Shown here: positions 5,376-11,521 of the stretch, piece by piece | How positions within the stretch are numbered: position 1 is the stretch's first letter | How the letters are laid out: every line of letters starts with the position of its first letter | NCBI GenBank assembly: GCA_046734455.1 | Contig: JBKPRJ010000100.1 | Coordinates: forward strand, 1 to 11,521 | Origin: DATEOR01 sp046734455 | Lineage (GTDB): Bacteria > Actinomycetota > Thermoleophilia > Gaiellales > Gaiellaceae | Direction of reading: 5' to 3' | Length of the DNA: 11,521 nt | The notes under the pieces: model-generated | What the model was told of the DNA's origin: nothing | Seen by the model: only the letters and a program-made list of their open reading frames with translations | Database searches by the model: none | Translations under genes and position numbers: made by a program

Positions 5376-8109
5376 GGGGCCTCGTGCGCCTGCGCTTGCG
5401 CCTCGCCTCGCGCCTGGCTGCCGCGCTCGCCGCGGTGCCGCCATCGGGCTCGGCCGGACCGTCGACGTCGACCGGAACCGCCGCGGTGACCGGCGCCTCC
5501 TCGACGGGCGCGGTCTCCGGCTCGGCCTCCGCGGGAACGTCGACCTCCTCGATCTTCTCCCGCAGGCCGGCGCTCTTGCGCTTGGCGTACTCGGGCTCCC
5601 GCTCCTTGAGGACGACGAGAGCCGGCGTCGCGATGAAGATCGTCGAGTACGCGCCCGAGATGATGCCGACGAGGAGGGCGAAGGCGAAGTCCTTCAGCGT
5701 GTCGCCTCCGAAGAGGAAGAGCGACGTGACCGGCAGCAGCGTGATGAACGTCGTCGCGAGGGAGCGGCGGATCGTCTCCCAGAGCGACTGGTTCGCGATC
5801 GCGGCGAAGCTCGACCGCCGCATGAGCGGAATGTTCTCGCGCACGCGGTCGAAGATGATGATCGTGTCGTAGATCGAGTAGCCGAGGATGGTCAGCACCG
5901 CTGCAACGGTGGCGCTCGTCACCTCCCTCTGCGTCAGCGAGTAGATGCCGAGAGTGATGAGGATGTCGTGGACGAGTGCGATCAGGACCGGCATCGCGAA
6001 CTTGAACTCGAACCTGAGCGTCACGTAGATGACGATCAGCGCGAGCGAGACGAAGATGGCCAGGATCGCGCCCTTGAGGATCTGCCGACTGAAGCTCGCC
6101 GAGACGTTCTTCACGCCCACCGAGCTCGCGTCGAGGTTCGACGTCAGCGCCGCCGTGAGCTCCGTCTGCTCCTGCTGCCCGAGCGAGGGCGTCCGTATCT
6201 GGAACTCCTTGTAGGCGCCGTTCTCGACCTGGCCGCGTCCCTGGATGACCGCGTCGCCGACGCCGAGCCGCGTCGTCTGCGCGCGGACCTCCTGGATCTG
6301 GTGCGCCTGCGGCGTCTTGAACGAGAACTGGCTGCCGCCCTTGAAGTCGATCCCGAGGTTCAGTCCCTGGATCGCGAGCGACCCGATTCCGATCAGGACG
6401 ACGACGCCCGAGACGGCGAACCAGTACTTCGTGCGGCCGACGAAGTCGACGCGCTGCCAGGCGGGGATCTTCTGCGCGCTCGCCCCCATGAACGACGGGT
6501 TGTTGAACCAGCGGAAGCCGGCGAGGACGCCCAGGAGCGCGCGCGTCACCGCGACCGCGGTGATCATCGAGATGAGCGTTCCGATGATCAGCATGAGGGC
6601 GAAGCCCTTCACGCCTCCGGTCGCGACCGCAAAGAGGACGAACGCGGTGATGATCGTGACGACGTTCGCGTCGACAATCGTGTTGAAGCCCTTGCGGTAG
6701 CCGTTTCCGATCGCGGCGCGCACCGATTTGCCCGCGCGAACCTCTTCCTTGATCCGCTCGAAGATGACGACGTTCGCGTCGGCTGCGACGCCGATCGTGA
6801 GCACGAGGCCGGCGAAGCCCGGAAGCGTCAGCGTCACGTTGAAGATGAGCAGCGCGCCGTACAGGAGCACGCCGTAGATCCCGAGCCCGATGATCGCGAT
6901 GACGCCCAGGAAGCGGTAGAAGAGAAGCAGGAAGAAGGCGACCGCGAGGAGACCGCCGATGCCGGCGATCAGCGCCTGGTGGAGGGAGTCCTCGCCGAGG
7001 GTTGCGGAGATGTCCTCTCGCTGGACTTGGACGAACTCGACGGGCAGGGCGCCGGTCTGGAGGACGAGCGCCAGATCCTTCGCCTCCTGCACGGAGTCGA
7101 GACCGGTGATCTCGGCCTGTCCACCGGCGATTCCGTCGCGCAGGCTCGGGTCGTCGAAGTCGATGGACGGGAACGAGCGGATCTCGCCGTCGAGGACGAT
7201 TGCGAAGCTCTGCTTGAACGCTTCGCGCTGGTCACCGGACGCGCCGGCGAGATTCGCCTGCGTCAGGCCGCGCTGGGAGAGCTCGCGGGTGATCTCGTGG
7301 AACTTGTCCCCGCCCTCATTGGTGAAGCCGAGAAGAACGATCGGCTGGTTCCCCGAGCCGAAGTCGGCTCGCGTCTGGTCCGCCTTGAGGTCGTTTCCGG
7401 TCAGCTCCGGGACGGGGTCCGTCGGATTGTTCGGCTGGTACTTGAAGAGGTAGTAGTAGGTCGCGCCGGGCGCGGGCACGCCGACCCCCGGACAGACCGT
7501 GGCGGTGTCGGTGCACGTAAGGATGATCTTGCCCTGCGGCACCGCGTAGAACTTCGAGCCCTCGGGCTGCTCGCCCCCGAACTGCTTGAGGAGGTCCTCC
7601 TTCGTCTCGCTCGGTCCGCCGAGGCGCTTGTTGTCCTTCGAGTACAGGTACCACTGGGTCGGCGTGCCGGTCTCGGCCGCCTTCTGCTGGCCCGAGAGGA
7701 GCGGCAGGAGCTGCGGCGAGGCGTTGATCTGACCATTCGCGCCCGCCGTCGGAGGCAGCGCGTCTCCCTGGAGGTCGAAGAACTGGAGCTGGGCCGTCTG
7801 GCCGATGATCTCGGCGGCGCGCCCCGCGTCGTGGACGCCGGCGAGCTGGACGGAGATCTGGTCGGTGCCCTGACGCGTGATGACCGGCTCGGAGACGCCG
7901 ATCTTGTCGATGCGCTGCCGCATGATCTCGATCGAGCGGTCGAGATCGTCCTGCGTGATCTCCCTGCCCTGAGGCGCCTTCGCCTGGAGGATGACCTCGA
8001 GCCCGCCCTGCAGATCCAGGCCCAGGGTCGGCGAACGGAAGAACGCCAGCACGACGACTCCGGCCACGGCGGCCAGAATCGCGGTGAGGATGAGCAGGTA
8101 GCGGCGCAC
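5359..8109 (-). CDS. secDF: Fused SecDF protein-export accessory membrane protein
   Basis: A 916-residue proton-driven accessory subunit of the Sec translocase that helps pull exported proteins across the membrane. The SecD half starts with a membrane helix (4-23) and GLDLQGG (30-36), has a large extracytoplasmic P1 region up to about 370, then five membrane helices including VAADANVVIFER with conserved D444. A linker of about 30 residues (530-560) leads to the SecF half: membrane helix 562-580, GIDFKGG (586-592), the P4 region, and helices carrying YSIYDTIIIFDR with D748 and the conserved arginine region near 781-782. P1 carries an insertion of roughly 110 residues (about 113-222) with a C199/C206 pair. 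The tail (850-916) is acidic, then Ala-rich, then strongly basic. The start is GTG 8109 with GAAGG about 8 bp upstream, 18 bp after yajC. Separate secD and secF genes are the usual actinobacterial arrangement. Confidence 0.97.
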   Translation of the reverse strand: MRRYLLILTAILAAVAGVVVLAFFRSPTLGLDLQGGLEVILQAKAPQGREITQDDLDRSIEIMRQRIDKIGVSEPVITRQGTDQISVQLAGVHDAGRAAEIIGQTAQLQFFDLQGDALPPTAGANGQINASPQLLPLLSGQQKAAETGTPTQWYLYSKDNKRLGGPSETKEDLLKQFGGEQPEGSKFYAVPQGKIILTCTDTATVCPGVGVPAPGATYYYLFKYQPNNPTDPVPELTGNDLKADQTRADFGSGNQPIVLLGFTNEGGDKFHEITRELSQRGLTQANLAGASGDQREAFKQSFAIVLDGEIRSFPSIDFDDPSLRDGIAGGQAEITGLDSVQEAKDLALVLQTGALPVEFVQVQREDISATLGEDSLHQALIAGIGGLLAVAFFLLLFYRFLGVIAIIGLGIYGVLLYGALLIFNVTLTLPGFAGLVLTIGVAADANVVIFERIKEEVRAGKSVRAAIGNGYRKGFNTIVDANVVTIITAFVLFAVATGGVKGFALMLIIGTLISMITAVAVTRALLGVLAGFRWFNNPSFMGASAQKIPAWQRVDFVGRTKYWFAVSGVVVLIGIGSLAIQGLNLGIDFKGGSQFSFKTPQAHQIQEVRAQTTRLGVGDAVIQGRGQVENGAYKEFQIRTPSLGQQEQTELTAALTSNLDASSVGVKNVSASFSRQILKGAILAIFVSLALIVIYVTLRFEFKFAMPVLIALVHDILITLGIYSLTQREVTSATVAAVLTILGYSIYDTIIIFDRVRENIPLMRRSSFAAIANQSLWETIRRSLATTFITLLPVTSLFLFGGDTLKDFAFALLVGIISGAYSTIFIATPALVVLKEREPEYAKRKSAGLREKIEEVDVPAEAEPETAPVEEAPVTAAVPVDVDGPAEPDGGTAASAAARREARRKRRRTRPHGRAR

Positions 8110-8127
8110 TCTTCGACCTTCTCGCGG

Positions 8128-8502
8128 CTAGTTTCGGGCCGCGTCCCGCTCCTCCGCGGTCATGGGCTCGTCGGCCGAGACGGGCTCGGCCGAGTCGGCG
8201 TCAACGGACTCGCCCTCGTCGGACGATTCGAGGCGCTCGAGCTCCTCCGGCGGCACGACCGTCGTGATCGAGCGGCGTGCGACCGCGATCCGCACGTCCT
8301 CGTCGATCTCGAGCATGACGCGCTCGGCGTCGAGCTGGACGACCTCGCCGTAGATCCCGCCCGCGGTGATGACCTCGTCTCCGGGCTTGAGCGCCGAGAG
8401 GAGCTCCGCGTGCTTCCGCTGCTGCTGGCGCTGCGGCCTGATCAGCAGGAAGTACATGAAGCCGAACATCGCAAGAAGAAGAACTAAGAAACCACCACTC
8501 AC
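8128..8502 (-). CDS. yajC: YajC, Sec translocase accessory subunit
   Basis: A 124-residue partner of SecDF in the Sec holotranslocon. One membrane helix (about residues 3-20, FLVLLLAMFGFMYFLLI) is followed by the family signature RPQRQQQRKHAELL and LKPGDEVITAGGIYGEV. After the conserved domain (to about residue 88) the protein has an acidic, Ser/Asp/Glu-rich tail that family members vary in. The start is GTG 8502: it has GAGGAGG at 8510-8516 with 7 bp spacing and the protein begins immediately with the membrane helix. The frame stays open for nearly 1.2 kb farther upstream, but that stretch is antiparallel shadow of tgt. The GTG overlaps the tgt stop codon as GTGA, and secDF follows after 18 bp. 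Confidence 0.95.
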   Translation of the reverse strand: MSGGFLVLLLAMFGFMYFLLIRPQRQQQRKHAELLSALKPGDEVITAGGIYGEVVQLDAERVMLEIDEDVRIAVARRSITTVVPPEELERLESSDEGESVDADSAEPVSADEPMTAEERDAARN

Positions 8503-9632
8503 CGAGAGACCTCCTCGCCTGGCGCGAAGGCCGCCGAGTCGAGACGCTCGAGGGCGGCCGCCTTGTAGGAACCGAACTCGCCGCGCTCGATGGAAGCCCG
8601 CGCCCCGGCGGTCAAATCGAGCAGAAATCTGACGTTGTGCTCGGACAAAAGTATCAAGCCGAGCAGCTCCTGTTGGTTGATGAGATGCCGGAGATACGCG
8701 CGGGTGAAGCGCCGGCACGCCGAGCAGGAGCAGCTTTCGTCGAGCGGGCGCTCGTCGCGGGCGAAACGGGCGTTCTTGAGATTGAGCCGCCCTTCCCAGG
8801 TGAGCGCCGAGCCCGTGCGCCCCAGGCGGGTGGGCAGCACGCAGTCGAACATGTCGATCCCGCGCTCGACGACCTCGAGGATCCCGGCCGGGTCGCCGAT
8901 GCCCATGAAGTAGCGCGGACGCTCGTCGGGGAGTAGCGGCGCGGCCCACGCGACGGTCTCGAGCATCACGTCGCGGTCCTCCCCCACGCTCAACCCGCCG
9001 AGCGCGTGGCCGTCGAAGCCGAGGGCGCTGATCTCCTCCGTGGAACGGCGGCGGAGGTCGAGATCGGTTCCGCCCTGGCTGATTCCGAAGACGAGCTGAC
9101 CGGGTGCGCGCGGCGCGGCGAGCTGGCGGGTGGCCCAGGCCGTCGTCAGGGTCGTGGCGGCTTCGAGCTCCTCGCGGGAGACGTCCGGCGGCGGGCACAC
9201 GTCCAGGCACATCGCGATGTCGGAGCCGAGGCGGCGCTGGATGTCGGCGACGAGCTCTGGCGTGAAGCGCGCCTCGCGGCCGTCGTAGACGGAGCGGAAG
9301 GTCACGCCTTCCTCGTCGACGGCGGCGATCGTGTCGCGGAGCGAGAAGACCTGGAAGCCGCCCGAGTCGGTGAGGATCGGCCCGTCCCAGCCCATGAAGC
9401 GGTGCAGGCCGCCCATGGCCTCGACGAGCTCCTCTCCCGGGCGGAAGTGCAGGTGGTACGTGTTGCCGAGGAGGATCGTCGTCCCAAGCTCGCGCAGGCG
9501 CTCGGGGTCGAGTCCCTTGACGGTGCCCTTCGTGCCGACGGGCATGAAGGCCGGCGTGGGCACGTCTCCGTGTGCGGTGTGGAGGAGGCCGGCGCGCGCC
9601 TCGCCGTCCGTAACGACGAGGTCGAAGCTCAC
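8499..9632 (-). CDS. tgt: tRNA-guanine transglycosylase (queuosine biosynthesis)
   Basis: Exchanges the wobble guanine of GUN-anticodon tRNAs for preQ1. Length is 377 residues, normal for bacteria. The TIM-barrel motifs are all present: D89 in LTDSGGFQ (general base), D144-V-C146 substrate pocket, GISQGG (183-188), V216 in GGLSVGE, nucleophile D263 in FDCVLPTR, and zinc ligands C301, C303, C306 and H332. These correspond to D102, D156/C158, V233, D280, C318, C320, C323 and H349 of the Zymomonas enzyme; the Cys146/Val216 pair is the bacterial, preQ1-type pocket and not the queuine-type one. The start is GTG 9632 with GAGG 7 bp upstream. It lies 94 bp after queA and overlaps yajC as GTGA. The immediate next step on its product is the neighbouring QueA. 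Confidence 0.97.
   Translation of the reverse strand: MSFDLVVTDGEARAGLLHTAHGDVPTPAFMPVGTKGTVKGLDPERLRELGTTILLGNTYHLHFRPGEELVEAMGGLHRFMGWDGPILTDSGGFQVFSLRDTIAAVDEEGVTFRSVYDGREARFTPELVADIQRRLGSDIAMCLDVCPPPDVSREELEAATTLTTAWATRQLAAPRAPGQLVFGISQGGTDLDLRRRSTEEISALGFDGHALGGLSVGEDRDVMLETVAWAAPLLPDERPRYFMGIGDPAGILEVVERGIDMFDCVLPTRLGRTGSALTWEGRLNLKNARFARDERPLDESCSCSACRRFTRAYLRHLINQQELLGLILLSEHNVRFLLDLTAGARASIERGEFGSYKAAALERLDSAAFAPGEEVSR
8510..8516 (-). promoter_or_regulatory. Shine-Dalgarno site that fixes the yajC start
   Basis: On the - strand GAGGAGG lies 7 bp before GTG 8502, inside the last codons of tgt. It is the strongest ribosome site in this operon, and it selects the short yajC start over the long open frame that continues upstream through tgt. 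Confidence 0.8.
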
Positions 9633-9726
9633 GCGGCGGCCTCGTGTCGGTTCCTTTGCGTTGCGCGCGCCACGGGTGCATCTTGGCGGGCTACGCTCAA
9701 AGCGGGTGGAGGCACGGGGTGGCCCC

Positions 9727-10668
9727 TCAGCGGATCAACATCGCGTCGCCGAAGGAATAGAACCGATACCGCTCCTCGATCGCGGTCTCGTAGAGTCGAC
9801 GCGTCTCCTCCACGCCCGCGAACGCCATCACGAGCGCGAGGAGCGACGAGCGTGGCAGGTGGAAGTTCGTCACGAGCGAGTCGACGCGGCGAAAGCCGAA
9901 CCCCGGTGTGACGAAGAGCTCCGTCCGCCCGGTCAGGGGCGCTCCCCTCGCCACTGATTCGAGCACGCGCACGGTCGTCGTTCCGACCGCGGTCACGTGG
10001 GGCGCCGCCGCGATCCGCCCCCACGCCTCCTCGCAGACTTCGTAGCGCTCGCTGTGCAGCTCGTGCTCGTCGAGCGTGTCGGCAGTCACCGGCCTGAACG
10101 TATCGAGCCCAACGTGCAGCGTCACCCGCTCGACGTCGAGCGAGGCGAGGAGCTCCTGCGTGAAGTGGAGCCCGGCCGTCGGGGCGGCCGCCGACCCGCT
10201 CTCCTCCGCGTAGACCGTCTGGTAGCGCTCCGCGTCGACCAGCGGCTCCGTGATGTACGGAGGCAGTGGCGCCTCCCCGTCGGGCTCGCCGGCAAGCCTG
10301 AGACGCCAGCGGCCCCCGCCGAGATTCTCGAGGAGCTCCACCGGCCCGAGCGCCATCCCGGCGCGCAGCTTCCTGCTCGGCCGAGCAAGCGCCTCCCAGA
10401 CATCTCCTTCGACCCGTTCGAGTAGGAGGATCTCGGTGCGCCCGCCGGTCGGCCGCTCGAGCCAAAGCCGGGCAGGCAGCACGCGCGTGTCGTTGACGAC
10501 GACGAGCGTGTCGGGAACGAGAAGCGAGCCGAGATCGCGGAAGCGGCGGTGCTCGACGGCGCCCGTTTCACGGTCGAAAACGAGCAGCCTGGAGTCGTCA
10601 CGACGCTCGAGTGGACGCTGCGCGACGAGCTCCGGAGGAAGCTCGTAATCAAGCTCAGACGTCTTCAT
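9727..10668 (-). CDS. queA: S-adenosylmethionine:tRNA ribosyltransferase-isomerase
   Basis: Converts preQ1 in tRNA into epoxyqueuosine, using the ribosyl part of S-adenosylmethionine; it acts right after Tgt. The 313-residue protein begins MKTSELDYELPPELVAQ, the typical family start, which decides ATG 10668 over the in-frame ATGs at 10698 and 10719. Family blocks are VVVNDTRVLPARL (57-68), PPYI (136-139), AAPTAGLHFT (161-170), HVGLDTFRPV (185-194), HELHSE (202-207), GTTTVRVLES (229-238), TNFHLPRSSLLALV (267-280) and the C-terminal SFGDAMLI (305-312). It is somewhat shorter than the 340-356 residues common elsewhere, with no key block missing. It is the first gene of the - strand string; only 28 bp separate its start from that of the divergent coiled-coil gene. 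The later queG/queH step is not in view. Confidence 0.96.
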   Translation of the reverse strand: MKTSELDYELPPELVAQRPLERRDDSRLLVFDRETGAVEHRRFRDLGSLLVPDTLVVVNDTRVLPARLWLERPTGGRTEILLLERVEGDVWEALARPSRKLRAGMALGPVELLENLGGGRWRLRLAGEPDGEAPLPPYITEPLVDAERYQTVYAEESGSAAAPTAGLHFTQELLASLDVERVTLHVGLDTFRPVTADTLDEHELHSERYEVCEEAWGRIAAAPHVTAVGTTTVRVLESVARGAPLTGRTELFVTPGFGFRRVDSLVTNFHLPRSSLLALVMAFAGVEETRRLYETAIEERYRFYSFGDAMLIR

Positions 10669-10683
10669 GCCGACATCCGAAAC

Positions 10684-10688
10684 GAAGG
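10684..10688 (+). promoter_or_regulatory. Shine-Dalgarno site that fixes the coiled-coil gene start
   Basis: GAAGG ends 8 bp before ATG 10697. The earlier in-frame ATG at 10667 has no such site and would make the gene overlap the queA start codon, so this site favours 10697. Confidence 0.5.
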
Positions 10689-10696
10689 TTAAAGTC

Positions 10697-11176
10697 ATGT
10701 CCGTGGACCGCGACGCCATCGAACGAGCTCGGATGCGCCTCGCCCAGAGCGGCGAGGAGCGTCCGGACGACGCCGCCCTGCAGGCGCTGCTCGAACGCGC
10801 ACGGGCCGGCCTCGAAGCGCTCGCGCTGACGACCGCGGAGCTCGAGACCGCAATCCCGGAACGGCTCGAGGCCTCCGTTCAGAAGGGCCTGCGCGAAGAG
10901 GTGATTCCGGTGGCGCGCCATCTCGCGGAGGTACGCGGTCTCTCGGGCCAGACGATCCGGCGCCTCGAGCGACTCCAGACCGACATCGCCTCCGAGCGGC
11001 AGGCACGCGTCGAGGATCTCGCTCTGCTCGTCGACCTGATCACGTCGGGTTGGCGCGGCGTCGAGAAGCGCCTCGACCGGATGGAGCGCGTGCTCGACCG
11101 CATCGAGAGGGCGCTCGACGAGCGCGCCGCCGGTGCGGCACCTCTCTATCGCATCGACCGCCAGCCGGGCGCCTAG
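10697..11176 (+). CDS. Coiled-coil protein of unknown function
   Basis: An unrecognised 159-residue cytoplasmic protein, nearly all helix, with no signal peptide or membrane segment. Residues 1-50 are acidic/basic helix, and LETAIPERLEASVQKGLREEV (49-69) and LSGQTIRRLERLQTDI (82-97) follow. A strong heptad stretch with Leu/Val/Met at core spacing runs through VEKRLDRMERVLDRIERAL (122-140), and the tail is short and loose. The pattern suggests an oligomerising adaptor. It reads away from queA and towards a histidine kinase gene whose stop shares the bases CTAG with its own. I chose ATG 10697 because of the upstream GAAGG and because the longer alternative would overlap queA. No function is assigned. 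Confidence 0.72.
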   Translation: MSVDRDAIERARMRLAQSGEERPDDAALQALLERARAGLEALALTTAELETAIPERLEASVQKGLREEVIPVARHLAEVRGLSGQTIRRLERLQTDIASERQARVEDLALLVDLITSGWRGVEKRLDRMERVLDRIERALDERAAGAAPLYRIDRQPGA

Positions 11177-11521
11177 CCCGCCGGCAGTCTCAGCTCGAAC
11201 CGGGATCCCTTGCCGAGCTGCGACTCGAGCATGAGCTCGCCGCCGAGCGCGTGGGCGAGCTCGCGGGCGATCGGAAGGCCGAGGCCTGTTCCCTCCCCCG
11301 CACGGGACCAGAACGGGCGGAAGATGCGCTCCCGCTCCTCCGGCCCGATGCCCGGCCCCGAGTCCGCGACCGAGATCGCAATCGTCCCGTTCGTCGCGCT
11401 GAGCCCCAGGTCGATCCGGCCTCCGTCGGGTGTCCAGGCGAAGGCGTTGTCGAGCAGGTTGGAGACGATCTGCAGGACGCGATCGCCGTCGGTCTCGAGG
11501 ACAGGGTCGGCGGCCAGCGAG
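11173..11521 (-). CDS. Sensor histidine kinase, C-terminal ATPase domain only (runs off right edge)
   Basis: The visible 115 residues are the HATPase_c domain of a two-component sensor kinase. The N-box reads QIVSNLLDNAFAWTP (positions 17-31 of the visible part), G1 is DSGPGIGPEE (53-62), the F-box is IFRPFWSR (66-73), and G2 is GEGTGLGLPIAREL (75-88). It ends with GSRFELRLPAG and a TAG stop at 11173-11175. The sensor part, the dimerisation domain and the phospho-accepting histidine lie outside the window, so the signal cannot be guessed. Its stop codon overlaps that of the convergent coiled-coil gene in CTAG. The response regulator at 1236-1937 is too far away to be called its partner. Confidence 0.93.
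   Translation of the reverse strand, partial: SLAADPVLETDGDRVLQIVSNLLDNAFAWTPDGGRIDLGLSATNGTIAISVADSGPGIGPEERERIFRPFWSRAGEGTGLGLPIARELAHALGGELMLESQLGKGSRFELRLPAG

Noticed and set aside
5376..5444. Longer start for the phasin-like gene
   Set aside because: It adds only Arg/Ala/Gly-rich residues inside secDF, while ATG 5375 has GAGG upstream and gives a family-like N-terminus.
3556..8487. Open frame of 1,643 codons on the + strand
   Set aside because: It runs antisense across the UbiB-like gene, the phasin-like gene, secDF and yajC, all secure. The translation is a featureless Arg/Asp/Glu/Leu/Val mix typical of the mirror frame of GC-rich genes.
8503..9681. N-terminal extension of yajC to 9681 (517-codon frame)
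   Set aside because: The extension overlaps tgt in another frame and is Arg/Pro/Ala-rich shadow. A strong ribosome site fixes yajC at 8502.
9006..9911. 301-codon frame opposite tgt and the end of queA
   Set aside because: Mirror-frame shadow of two securely assigned enzymes; no motif of its own.
1236..11521. Pairing the response regulator with the histidine kinase at the right edge
   Set aside because: The genes are about 9 kb apart with unrelated operons between them; nothing in the sequence links them.

Overview
The window is gene-dense, strongly G+C-rich DNA with GTG starts about as common as ATG starts and very short spacers (longest gene-free stretch about 175 bp). The protein families point to a high-GC actinobacterium, possibly a deep-branching class such as Thermoleophilia. 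That placement rests on base composition, the actinobacterial-looking SecF signature and the general look of the proteins, not on a marker gene, so it is tentative. No tRNA, rRNA, CRISPR array, insertion sequence or phage gene was seen.

Left part (1-3313). The 3' part of an AlkA-like helix-hairpin-helix DNA glycosylase gene runs in from the left edge. It is followed by a small membrane-anchored, highly charged helical protein. An OmpR-type response regulator lies tail-to-tail with it and has non-standard receiver residues. Then come a small basic, proline-rich hypothetical protein (+ strand) and, on the - strand, a secreted beta-propeller-like protein with a C-terminal membrane anchor.

Central part (3361-10668, all - strand). 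This is one long, tightly packed gene string, read from right to left: queA, tgt, yajC, a fused secDF, a phasin-like coiled-coil protein, and an AarF/UbiB-family kinase-like protein. The propeller gene follows 47 bp later. queA and tgt make the queuosine modification of tRNA. yajC and secDF form the accessory part of the Sec translocase. The queA-tgt-yajC-secD-secF order is a classic bacterial cluster, here with secD and secF fused. The extension into the phasin-like and UbiB-like genes is the least understood piece. Translational coupling is visible: tgt/yajC and phasin-like/UbiB both overlap as GTGA, and the phasin-like start lies inside the end of secDF.

Right part (10697-11521). A coiled-coil protein of unknown role is transcribed divergently from queA. 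It ends in the palindrome CTAG, which it shares with the stop of a sensor histidine kinase whose C-terminal ATPase domain enters from the right edge.

Most of the window is ordinary housekeeping content. I found no clear new system. The points most worth a second look are the atypical response regulator, the phasin-like/UbiB pair attached to the Sec operon, the fused SecDF with its extracytoplasmic insertion, and the anchored propeller protein.
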